The notes under the pieces were generated by a model, which saw only the letters and a program-made list of their open reading frames with translations, was not told where the DNA came from and ran no database searches. A DNA stretch of 6,721 nucleotides. Source: an uncultured Aliiroseovarius sp. Its GTDB lineage: Bacteria; Pseudomonadota; Alphaproteobacteria; Rhodobacterales; Rhodobacteraceae. This document shows positions 1 to 5,650 of this stretch, piece by piece. The DNA lies in assembly GCA_938023895.1 (NCBI GenBank), contig CALJDH010000187.1, positions 1 to 6,721 on the forward strand. Direction: 5' to 3'. The position numbers and the translations under genes were made by a program. Numbering within the stretch: the first letter of the stretch is position 1; every line of letters starts with the position of its first letter.

Positions 1-131
1 GCGCCACCATACAGAAGGAATTTCTCGGTCAGGGTCGTCTTGCCGGCGTCCGGGTGGCTGATGATCGCAAAGGTGCGACGGCGCGCAATCTCGGGCGGCA
101 ATTCGGGGCGGTTTGTGTTCGTATCCAACAT
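1..131 (-). CDS. prfC: Peptide chain release factor 3 (RF3), N-terminal fragment
   Basis: Partial gene; the window holds only the first 43 codons and the rest lies beyond base 1. RF3 is a translational GTPase that recycles RF1/RF2 from the ribosome after termination. The visible protein has a short acidic/proline-rich lead, then [20 protein letters not shown] at residues 17-36. This contains the P-loop SHPDAGKT (25-32) in the form typical of RF3, where Ser stands in the first position of GxxxxGKT. Two in-frame ATGs are possible, at 131 and at 140 (adding Met-Arg-Pro); neither has a clear Shine-Dalgarno sequence. I chose 131 because it gives the shorter lead. It is transcribed away from the SDR gene. 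The family is recognised with high confidence; the start is uncertain by three codons. Confidence 0.9.
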   Translation of the reverse strand, partial: MLDTNTNRPELPPEIARRRTFAIISHPDAGKTTLTEKFLLYGG

Positions 132-161
132 GGGTCGCATATAGCGACGAGGGCAGGGACG

Positions 162-179
162 CGCAACATGCAGGTTGCG
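162..179. repeat. 6-bp inverted repeat in the prfC/SDR divergent region
   Basis: CGCAAC (162-167) and GTTGCG (174-179) form a perfect inverted repeat around a 6-base centre, ATGCAG. It lies in the 105-nt gap between the divergent prfC and SDR genes, where a regulator could sit. Half-sites this short can occur by chance in GC-rich DNA. I see no convincing sigma-70 promoter elsewhere in 132-236. Confidence 0.3.
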
Positions 180-236
180 TTCCCAAGGCGTGGACCGCTA
201 GGTGTTAGAAAACCAAACAGTACAGCGGAGGGTCAC

Positions 237-1016
237 ATGGATCTGGGAATTTCGGGAAAGAAAGCGCTGGTTTGCGCGTCGTCCAAAGGCTTGGGCTTTG
301 GTTGTGCGCAGGCACTGGCACGTGAAGGCGTGTCGCTGGTGATGAATGCGCGAACCGAGGGGCCGCTGCTGGAAGCCGCCGAGGTTATCCGGGCTGAAAC
401 CGGCGTCGAGGTTGTGACGGTCGCCGCCGATATCACCTCGGAGGTGGGGCGCGCCGAGGTTCTGAAGGCAGCGGGCGAGGTCGACATCCTTGTGACCAAC
501 GCGGGCGGACCGCCCCCCGGCACTTGGACGGACTGGGAGCGGGACACGTTCATTGACGCGTTTGACGCGAACATGCTGACCCCGATTGCGCTGATGCAGG
601 CGCTGATCCCGGGCATGGCAGAGCGCGGTTGGGGGCGGGTGGTGAACATCACCAGCGTCTCTGTGAAAGCACCAATTGCGGTTCTTGGCCTATCAAACAC
701 CGCGCGCACGGGTCTGACCGGTTTTGTCGCAGGCGTGTCGCGCCAGATGGCCGGGCAGGGCGTCATCATCAACAACCTGTTGCCCGGGCTGCATGACACG
801 GATCGCATGATCTCGTTGGACCAGGCTGCAGCGGATGCAGGCGGTGTCTCCTTTGACGAGGCGCGTGCGCAGAAGTATGCAACACTTCCTGCGGGCCGTT
901 ATGGCACCAAGGAAGAGTTCGGTGCCACCTGTGCTTTCATGTGCTCGCAGCACGCAGGGTTCATGGTCGGACAGAATGTGTTGCTGGACGGTGGTGCCAC
1001 GAACACGACGCTTTAA
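237..1016 (+). CDS. Atypical short-chain dehydrogenase/reductase (FabG-like SDR) lacking the YxxxK pair
   Basis: A 259-residue Rossmann-fold protein of usual SDR length, expected to be cytoplasmic and NAD(P)-binding. Residues 13-22 (CASSKGLGFG) form the nucleotide-binding glycine turn, with the first glycine position altered to Ala. NAG is at 88-90, Asn112 and Ser140 match the first two members of the SDR tetrad, and the C-terminal GQNVLLDGG at 245-253 is typical of FabG-like proteins. The Tyr expected 13 residues after Ser140 is Ser153, and the Lys four further is Arg157 (LSNTAR). Classic hydride-transfer chemistry is therefore doubtful, although SDR groups with an imperfect tetrad are known. 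The ATG at 237 has GGAGG at 227-231 with a 5-nt spacer; the open frame extends upstream but those residues do not look like SDR. An aldo/keto reductase follows. The substrate is unknown. Confidence 0.9.
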   Translation: MDLGISGKKALVCASSKGLGFGCAQALAREGVSLVMNARTEGPLLEAAEVIRAETGVEVVTVAADITSEVGRAEVLKAAGEVDILVTNAGGPPPGTWTDWERDTFIDAFDANMLTPIALMQALIPGMAERGWGRVVNITSVSVKAPIAVLGLSNTARTGLTGFVAGVSRQMAGQGVIINNLLPGLHDTDRMISLDQAAADAGGVSFDEARAQKYATLPAGRYGTKEEFGATCAFMCSQHAGFMVGQNVLLDGGATNTTL

Positions 1017-1040
1017 ATCCACAAAGATCGGGTGGTGGTG

Positions 1041-1066
1041 CGGGGGAAGGCTTGTGATTTCCCCCG
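1041..1066 (+). other. Stem-loop between the SDR and aldo/keto reductase genes
   Basis: CGGGGGAA (1041-1048) pairs perfectly with TTCCCCCG (1059-1066) across a 10-nt loop. The stem starts 25 nt after the SDR stop codon. No run of T follows, so it is not a standard intrinsic terminator. It may stabilise the SDR message, attenuate read-through, or be incidental. The rest of the 105-nt gap shows only the ribosome site of the next gene. Confidence 0.45.
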
Positions 1067-1121
1067 GCATGCATACCTTTGCCGCCACACCCAATTGACC
1101 GTCCGATAAGGGAGACACAGG

Positions 1122-2165
1122 ATGCGTATGAATAAGCTTTCCGGTGGTGCACTCGAGGTTAGTGCGCTTAGCCTTGGCTCCATGCTGTGGGGCTCAACGA
1201 ATACCGAGGCCGAAGGCCACGCGCAGATCGACATGTTCCTGGATTATGGCGGCAACTTTATTGATACGGCCGAGATGTACCCGGTGAACCCGATCAAGGC
1301 CGAACGCTGTGGCGCATCCGAAGCCGTGATCGGCACATGGCTGGCCAAGTCAGGGCGCCGGGACGATGTGGTCATTGCCACCAAAGTCTCGGGCGACAAT
1401 CCGGGCTGGAAGCGTGACGGCAAGGGCTATGACGGTGCGATCATCCATCAGGCGGTGGATGAATCGCTCGAGAAGCTGCAGACCGACTATATCGACATTT
1501 ATCAGACTCACTGGCCTCTGCGCGGCAGCTATGCCTTCCGTCAAAATTGGACGTTTGATCCGTCGCACCAAAACCGCGACGACACCGAAGCGCATATGCG
1601 CGATGTGCTGACCGCGATGGCCGAGGTCGTGGCTGCCGGTAAGGTCCGCCATTTCGGCCTTTCGAATGAGAGCGCGTGGGGAACGGCCCAATGGCTGCGC
1701 ATTGCCCGCGAAATTGGCGCCCCCGAGGTGATTTCGATCCAGAACGAATACAGCCTGATGTGCCGTCTGGCTGACACCGATCTGGCCGAGGTTTGCATGA
1801 ACGAAGGCCCGCGTGTTCTGTCTTATTCGCCCTTGGCGACAGGGCTCCTAACCGGGAAGTACCAAAAGGGTGCCGTGCCTGAAGGCTCACGCATGACGCT
1901 CGCCCCTGGGCTGGGTGGGCGTGCTACCGAACGCGCTTTCCCTGCGGTGGATGCCTATCAAGCGGTGGCTGACAAGCACGGGCTAGATCTGGTCCAGATG
2001 GCGCTGGCGTTTTCGGTCGGTCGGCCGTTTATGGGCTCGACGATCTTCGGCGCATCCTCAATGGAACAGCTGGGGCTGATCCTAGATGGCAAAGACTTGG
2101 TCTTGTCGGATGAGGTTCTGGCAGATATCGACGTCGCGCATCGTGCGCATCCGATGCCGTACTAA
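1122..2165 (+). CDS. NADP(H)-dependent aldo/keto reductase, Tas-like
   Basis: A 347-residue soluble TIM-barrel oxidoreductase, close in length and sequence pattern to E. coli Tas. The catalytic tetrad of the AKR superfamily can be placed: Asp48 and Tyr53 in FIDTAEMYP, Lys88 in ATKVSG, and His130 in YQTHWP. Further family marks are VRHFGLSNE near 175-183, SIQNEYSLM near 205-213, and YSPLATGLLTGKY near 235-247. The C-terminal stretch with GSTIFGASSMEQL fits the AKR nucleotide-phosphate binding region. The start at 1122 has AAGGGAG (1108-1114) with a 7-nt spacer; an ATG at 1128 is an alternative. It likely reduces aldehydes or ketones with NADPH, but the substrate cannot be read from sequence. 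The lipocalin gene starts 7 nt after its stop, so the two are probably co-transcribed. Confidence 0.93.
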   Translation: MRMNKLSGGALEVSALSLGSMLWGSTNTEAEGHAQIDMFLDYGGNFIDTAEMYPVNPIKAERCGASEAVIGTWLAKSGRRDDVVIATKVSGDNPGWKRDGKGYDGAIIHQAVDESLEKLQTDYIDIYQTHWPLRGSYAFRQNWTFDPSHQNRDDTEAHMRDVLTAMAEVVAAGKVRHFGLSNESAWGTAQWLRIAREIGAPEVISIQNEYSLMCRLADTDLAEVCMNEGPRVLSYSPLATGLLTGKYQKGAVPEGSRMTLAPGLGGRATERAFPAVDAYQAVADKHGLDLVQMALAFSVGRPFMGSTIFGASSMEQLGLILDGKDLVLSDEVLADIDVAHRAHPMPY

Positions 2166-2172
2166 GGAACCT

Positions 2173-2697
2173 ATGATGATGGATCGGCGATCTGTGTTGA
2201 AACTTGGAGTGGCCGCTGTTGCGCCCACCTTGGTCACGGCTTGCGTCGGTGGCAGCGGGGTCGAGTTTCACCGCAACACCAGCCGCCCCATCAGCTCGAC
2301 CACGCGGTTTGATGCAGCACGGTTCGCTGGGGACTGGGTGATCCGGGGTGAATTTGTGCATCCCGGTCAGACGCCGCTTTATGGCAAGGTGTCCATTGAA
2401 CATGGCGCACGGGGCATCACCGGCATCACGCTGAGCAACGCGGCCAGTTCGCGCGAACGCTATGACGCGCAGATGAAAGCGCCGGGCCGGATCGTCGTGG
2501 GCACGCCACCTTTCGGGACCGAGTACTGGGTGCTGTGGGTGGATGCGGACTATCGTACCGCAGCGATCGGCACGCCGTCGGGAAGCTTCGGATGGATCAT
2601 CGACCGACAGCGCACCGGCGGCGCGGATCGCATCAAGGCCGCAGCGGACATGCTGGCCTTCAACGGATACGCCACGGACCGTTTGCAAACGCGATAA
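2173..2697 (+). CDS. Lipocalin-family lipoprotein (Blc-like) with Tat-type signal
   Basis: A 174-residue exported protein. The N-terminus has a twin-arginine-like motif, DRRSVLKLG (4-12), a hydrophobic stretch and a lipobox VTAC with Cys24 as the predicted lipidation site, so it should be anchored to a membrane on the periplasmic side. The lipocalin signature G-x-W appears as FAGDWVIRG (51-59). Residues 118-145 (YWVLWVDADYRTAAIG followed by FGWIIDRQ) match the barrel strands that precede the C-terminal helix in bacterial lipocalins such as Blc. These bind or carry lipids and other hydrophobic ligands in the envelope. Three ATG codons stand in tandem at 2173, 2176 and 2179. AAGGA at 2164-2168 overlaps the stop of the preceding gene and could serve any of them; 2176 would give the most usual spacing. 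Ligand unknown. Confidence 0.82.
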   Translation: MMMDRRSVLKLGVAAVAPTLVTACVGGSGVEFHRNTSRPISSTTRFDAARFAGDWVIRGEFVHPGQTPLYGKVSIEHGARGITGITLSNAASSRERYDAQMKAPGRIVVGTPPFGTEYWVLWVDADYRTAAIGTPSGSFGWIIDRQRTGGADRIKAAADMLAFNGYATDRLQTR

Positions 2698-2741
2698 GCC
2701 CTGCGCTTGCGAAGGGGCGCGGGACGTGCGAAGCCCTGAGC

Positions 2742-3644
2742 ATGCAAGCCTGGATCCCCATCACCATACTGGCCGCGTTCTCGCAAAACCTGCGCTTCAT
2801 GCTGCAAAAGCGGCTGAAGGACACGCGGCTCAGCGCGACCGGGGCCACTTTCGCGCGGTTTGTCTATTCCGCCCCGCTGGTGGCGGTGCTGATGGTGGGC
2901 TATTTCGCGGTCACGGGGATTGACGTCCCGCAGCCTGACGCGCGGTTCTTTGTCTTCGCCTTCACCGGCGGGATTGCCCAGATTTTGGCGACGATCTGCG
3001 TGGTCGCCCTGTTTGCTGAGCGTAATTTTGCGGTTGGGATCACTTTCAAGAAAACCGAAGTGGTGCTGACGGCCCTGACCGGGCTGCTTGTGCTGGGCGA
3101 GGGTGTCGGGATGGCCGGAGCGCTGGCGATCGGCATCGGGTTCTTCGGGCTGATCCTCTTATCCGACCCGCCCGAAGGCGGGCAGGGTTGGCGGCGCTTT
3201 TTCAACAAAGCCGCGGCACTAGGGCTGGGGGCAGGGCTGCTCTTTTCCTTTTCGGCCATCGGCTATCGCGGCGCGTCCTTGTCACTGGGTGCTGAGGATG
3301 TGGTCGCGCGGGCAGGCTTTACCTTGGCTGTCGTCACAGCGTTCCAATCACTGATCATGGCGGGCTGGATGGTCCTGCGCGAAAAGGGTGAGGTCACACG
3401 CGTGTTTGCCGCGTGGCGCGTGGGCGTTCTGGTCGGGCTTAGCTCGATGATCGGCAGTTTTTGCTGGTTCACGGCCTTCACGCTGCAAAACGCGGCCCTC
3501 GTTAAGGCACTTGGTCAGATTGAGCTGCTGTTTTCTTACGCCGCGACGCTATTCGTATTCCGCGAAAAGGTCAGCGGGCGCGAATATGCGGGAACCGCGC
3601 TGATCCTCGCCTCGGTTCTGGTGCTTGTTTTGTTTCTGAAATAG
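2742..3644 (+). CDS. DMT-superfamily transporter (EamA domains)
   Basis: A 300-residue, highly hydrophobic protein with about ten predicted membrane segments, the usual size for the drug/metabolite transporter superfamily. Two EamA-type halves can be seen. The first ends with TFKKTEVVLTALTGLLVLGE (101-120) followed by a hydrophobic helix to about 140. The second has the parallel region ALVKALGQIELLFSYAATLF (252-271), then FREKVSGREYAG and a final helix ending near 299. Such proteins export or import small metabolites across the inner membrane; the substrate is not predictable. The start at 2742 is the first ATG giving a proper first helix (WIPITILAAF). No good Shine-Dalgarno sits close to it, the nearest purine-rich run being GAAGGGG at 2711-2717, so translation may depend on the gene upstream. 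It meets the Nudix gene tail to tail with a 5-nt gap. Confidence 0.9.
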   Translation: MQAWIPITILAAFSQNLRFMLQKRLKDTRLSATGATFARFVYSAPLVAVLMVGYFAVTGIDVPQPDARFFVFAFTGGIAQILATICVVALFAERNFAVGITFKKTEVVLTALTGLLVLGEGVGMAGALAIGIGFFGLILLSDPPEGGQGWRRFFNKAAALGLGAGLLFSFSAIGYRGASLSLGAEDVVARAGFTLAVVTAFQSLIMAGWMVLREKGEVTRVFAAWRVGVLVGLSSMIGSFCWFTAFTLQNAALVKALGQIELLFSYAATLFVFREKVSGREYAGTALILASVLVLVLFLK

Positions 3645-3649
3645 CGCGG

Positions 3650-4351
3650 TTACAGGGTCGCGGAAAGCGGACCGACGCCGCCCAACCGCTGAAATAGGCT
3701 TTCTTCGTCCGAGTTGTTGAAGAACGGCACCTGCGCGGGGGCGCCCAGATTGGGCAGGTTGCCCGCGATCTCGGCAAGCACAACTTCGGTGATGAAGGGC
3801 AAGTCAAAGCGGCGGACATCATCGAGCGGGATCCATTGCAGGTGGCTCAACTCGTCTGACGCGCGCGAGAAGTCGTCGACATCTGTTTTAAGCTCATCCG
3901 CATCCACAGCAAAAAAACGCGCATCAAAGCGGCGCGGACGGCCTTTGGGGGTGATGGCGCGGAAGACAAAGGACATGCCTTTGGCGGATGGGATAAAGCC
4001 CGCATCTGCGAAGCTCTGCCAATCTACGGGGATGTCACCGGACCACGCGCCAGCCTCGCCCAAGATCTGGCCGGTCTCTTCCCACAGTTCACGAATGGCC
4101 GCGACCAGAAGTGCCTGCGCTTTCGAGGCATCCGCCTGTTCGCCCAGACGGGTCAGGCAGGGCTCGGCCCCGGCGTCTGCCAGCGGCACTTGCGCGTCGG
4201 TGGCGTCCAAAGCGCCGCCCGGAAAAACGAACTTGTTGGGCATGAAGGCGGCCTTCGCGCCGCGCTGTCCCATCAGAACTTGGGGGCGGGTGGCCTTGTC
4301 CCGGATCAGAATGACGGTTGCTGCGTCGCGGATGATCTTGGATTTGTCCAT
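3650..4351 (-). CDS. Nudix hydrolase with an insertion in the Nudix box
   Basis: A 233-residue soluble protein. Nudix enzymes cleave a nucleoside diphosphate linked to another group, using divalent metal. The fold's opening strand is AATVILIRD (10-18), followed by FVFPGGALDATD (41-52). The catalytic helix is RELWEETG (87-94), with Glu88, Glu91 and Glu92 as metal ligands. The canonical box is G-x5-E-x7-REUxEExGU; here Asp52 stands where Glu is usual, and 34 residues rather than 7 separate it from Arg87. An insertion at this place is known in NUDT19-type proteins, so this points to that branch, but the substrate (CoA derivative, ADP-ribose or other) is not certain. The ATG at 4351 has AGGGG (complement of 4357-4361) 5 nt upstream; an in-frame ATG at 4396 would overlap DUF983 and lacks support. 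Likely co-transcribed with DUF983, 22 nt upstream. Confidence 0.9.
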   Translation of the reverse strand: MDKSKIIRDAATVILIRDKATRPQVLMGQRGAKAAFMPNKFVFPGGALDATDAQVPLADAGAEPCLTRLGEQADASKAQALLVAAIRELWEETGQILGEAGAWSGDIPVDWQSFADAGFIPSAKGMSFVFRAITPKGRPRRFDARFFAVDADELKTDVDDFSRASDELSHLQWIPLDDVRRFDLPFITEVVLAEIAGNLPNLGAPAQVPFFNNSDEESLFQRLGGVGPLSATL

Positions 4352-4373
4352 GTCGGCCCCTGATAGTGCTCTG

Positions 4374-4793
4374 TTATTTCGGTCCAGCAAACCCATGCAT
4401 ACGTTTCGCCCACTGAAAGGCAATCATAAAGCCCTTGAATCGGGGCAGAAGGTAAAGTGACGCAGCGACAGTCCCGACGGTGAAGATGGTGGCCAGGATC
4501 AGAGGGTCATTCACGACGTGTACATAGAAAACGTGCAGCAAAGGCGCCATGATGTGCCCAACCACAATAATGGTCAAATAGGCCGGGCCATCATCCGCAC
4601 GCTGGTGGTGCAGTTCCTCCCCGCAGACGGTGCAGTCATGATGAACCTTCAGATAGCCCTGAAACAATTTGCCGGTGCCACAGTTCGGGCACCGCTTCGA
4701 CCAGCCTTTGCGCAGGGCGGGCTTCATCTCGCGTTCAGTGTCGGTCAGCGTTGGCATCACGTCATCCGCAGTCATTTGGGCGTTCTCGGTCAT
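4374..4793 (-). CDS. DUF983 family zinc-ribbon membrane protein
   Basis: A 139-residue protein with the layout of the DUF983 family, which is common in Alphaproteobacteria and has no agreed function. After an acidic, low-complexity N-terminus comes a zinc-ribbon-like region with Cys35-x2-Cys38 in RCPNCGTGKLF and Cys54-x2-Cys57 in CTVCGEE. A charged patch HHQRADDGPAY (62-72) is followed by two membrane helices at about 72-92 and 97-116, then a short basic tail. The start at 4793 has AAAGGA (complement of 4801-4806) with a 7-nt spacer. It leads the minus-strand pair with the Nudix gene and diverges from the EF-hand gene across 194 nt. Zinc binding is inferred from the four cysteines. Confidence 0.9.
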   Translation of the reverse strand: MTENAQMTADDVMPTLTDTEREMKPALRKGWSKRCPNCGTGKLFQGYLKVHHDCTVCGEELHHQRADDGPAYLTIIVVGHIMAPLLHVFYVHVVNDPLILATIFTVGTVAASLYLLPRFKGFMIAFQWAKRMHGFAGPK

Positions 4794-4821
4794 CGGGGAA
4801 TCCTTTATCGCGCGTCAGACC

Positions 4822-4849
4822 ATCATACAGAACTTCACATGTAAATCAG
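4822..4849 (-). promoter_or_regulatory. Candidate sigma-70 promoter for DUF983-Nudix
   Basis: On the minus strand, TATGAT (complement of 4822-4827) matches five of six bases of the -10 consensus. CTGATT (complement of 4844-4849) lies 16 nt upstream as a weak -35, matching three of six. This would start the transcript about 22 nt before the DUF983 ATG, with room for the ribosome site. The rest of the divergent region, 4850-4976, shows no promoter for the EF-hand gene that I would defend. Confidence 0.35.
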
Positions 4850-4987
4850 GCCCAGAAATACGCTTGCGTCGGGATGTCGCGGAAAAATGTGCATGGCTGC
4901 GACGGAAACCTGATGCCCACGCGTTGAAGATACATAGCGACACAGAAACACCGTGTTGCAAGAGGCAAGAAATCTTAGGAGATCGTC

Positions 4988-5569
4988 ATGAAACTGAACA
5001 AGAAAACTGCCGCGACCGCCATTGCTCTTGGTCTTGGGGCCGCGCTGACGCTGACCTCGACCGCTGCGATGGCTTTTGGTGGCAAAGACGGCGACCGTGG
5101 CCCGATGGGCCGTAAAGGCGGGTTCATGCAGATGGAGTTCGCTGATGTAGATCTGGACAAGAACGGTCAGATCACTGTCGAGGACCTGCAGGCAGCAGCC
5201 AAGGCGCGGTTCGATACCGCAGATGCCAATGGTGACGGCGCGCTGACTTTGGACGAACTGAAAGCGCAGGCCGAAAAGCGTATGGCGGAGCGTATGGCCT
5301 CAAAAGGTGATGGCAAAGGCGAGCGCAAGGGCAAGATGTTCGAGAAGCGCATGGGCTGGAAGCTGGATGACATGCTGGCCAAGAAAGACGCGGACGGCAA
5401 TGGTAGCCTGAGCTTTGATGAAATGTCGCCTGATGTGGCCAAGCTTGAGCGTATGATCGACCGGTTCGACACCGATGACGATAACGCCATTTCGGCGGCC
5501 GAATTCGACGCAGCCCAGAAAGAGATGTTCATGCGTCACGGTGGCAAAGATCGCGACCGTAAGGGCTAA
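4988..5569 (+). CDS. Secreted EF-hand calcium-binding protein (four EF-hands)
   Basis: A 193-residue protein with a Sec signal peptide: KLNKK, a hydrophobic core at 8-22, and probable cleavage after AMA (27-29). The mature protein should be periplasmic or secreted. Four EF-hand loops can be read: Asp55-Asp66 (DLDKNGQITVED), Asp79-Glu90 (DANGDGALTLDE), Asp134-Glu145 (DADGNGSLSFDE) and Asp161-Glu172 (DTDDDNAISAAE). The first three keep the central Gly; the fourth has Asn there. The first ends in Asp rather than Glu, which can weaken calcium binding. The pairs are joined by a strongly charged, Lys/Arg/Glu/Met-rich linker at about 92-126. AGGAG at 4977-4981 gives a 6-nt spacer to the ATG. It precedes the sigma-factor operon but is set off from it by a strong stem-loop. 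Role unknown; calcium storage, sensing or envelope binding are all possible. Confidence 0.92.
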   Translation: MKLNKKTAATAIALGLGAALTLTSTAAMAFGGKDGDRGPMGRKGGFMQMEFADVDLDKNGQITVEDLQAAAKARFDTADANGDGALTLDELKAQAEKRMAERMASKGDGKGERKGKMFEKRMGWKLDDMLAKKDADGNGSLSFDEMSPDVAKLERMIDRFDTDDDNAISAAEFDAAQKEMFMRHGGKDRDRKG

Positions 5570-5575
5570 AACTAA

Positions 5576-5611
5576 TGCGGCTGCCCCGCCTGACGAGGAG
5601 GGGCAACCGCA
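5576..5611 (+). terminator. Strong stem-loop after the EF-hand gene, probable (partial) terminator
   Basis: TGCGG (5576-5580) pairs with CCGCA (5607-5611). After a C/A mismatch, TGCCCC (5582-5587) pairs with GGGGCA (5600-5605). A G/A mismatch and CCT/AGG then close a GACG tetraloop at 5592-5595, giving 14 pairs in all. It begins 6 nt after the EF-hand stop. The sequence after it (CACATTGTCTT) is only mildly T-rich, so termination may be incomplete and allow read-through into the sigma-factor gene. Confidence 0.65.
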
Positions 5612-5650
5612 CACATTGTCTTAAGTCAGGGAACGGGCTAGGCAGGATAT

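Noticed and set aside
54..236. N-terminal extension of the SDR reading frame by 61 residues
   Set aside because: The extension runs through the antisense of prfC, has no SDR-like sequence, and the ATG at 237 has a strong ribosome site and starts the domain properly.
1095..1123. TTGACC upstream of the aldo/keto reductase as a -35 element
   Set aside because: A -10 at normal spacing would overlap the start codon and does not match consensus.
2029..2688. 219-codon open frame on the minus strand opposite the lipocalin
   Set aside because: Composition is Arg/His/Pro-rich with no recognisable domain; it is a shadow of GC-rich codon use in the genuine plus-strand gene.
3714..4460. 248-codon plus-strand open frame opposite the Nudix gene
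   Set aside because: Ser/Arg/Lys-rich translation without domain character; the minus strand carries clear Nudix motifs over the same bases.
4904..4925. GGAAAC and CGTT upstream of the EF-hand gene as an ECF/EcfG-type promoter
   Set aside because: The spacing is about 13 nt, too short for the usual 16-17 nt between GGAAC and CGTT, so I do not claim a sigma-factor target site here.
4669..5115. 148-codon plus-strand frame across the DUF983/EF-hand divergent region
   Set aside because: It is antisense to DUF983 and out of frame with the EF-hand gene, with no ribosome site or domain; it runs straight through the intergenic region.
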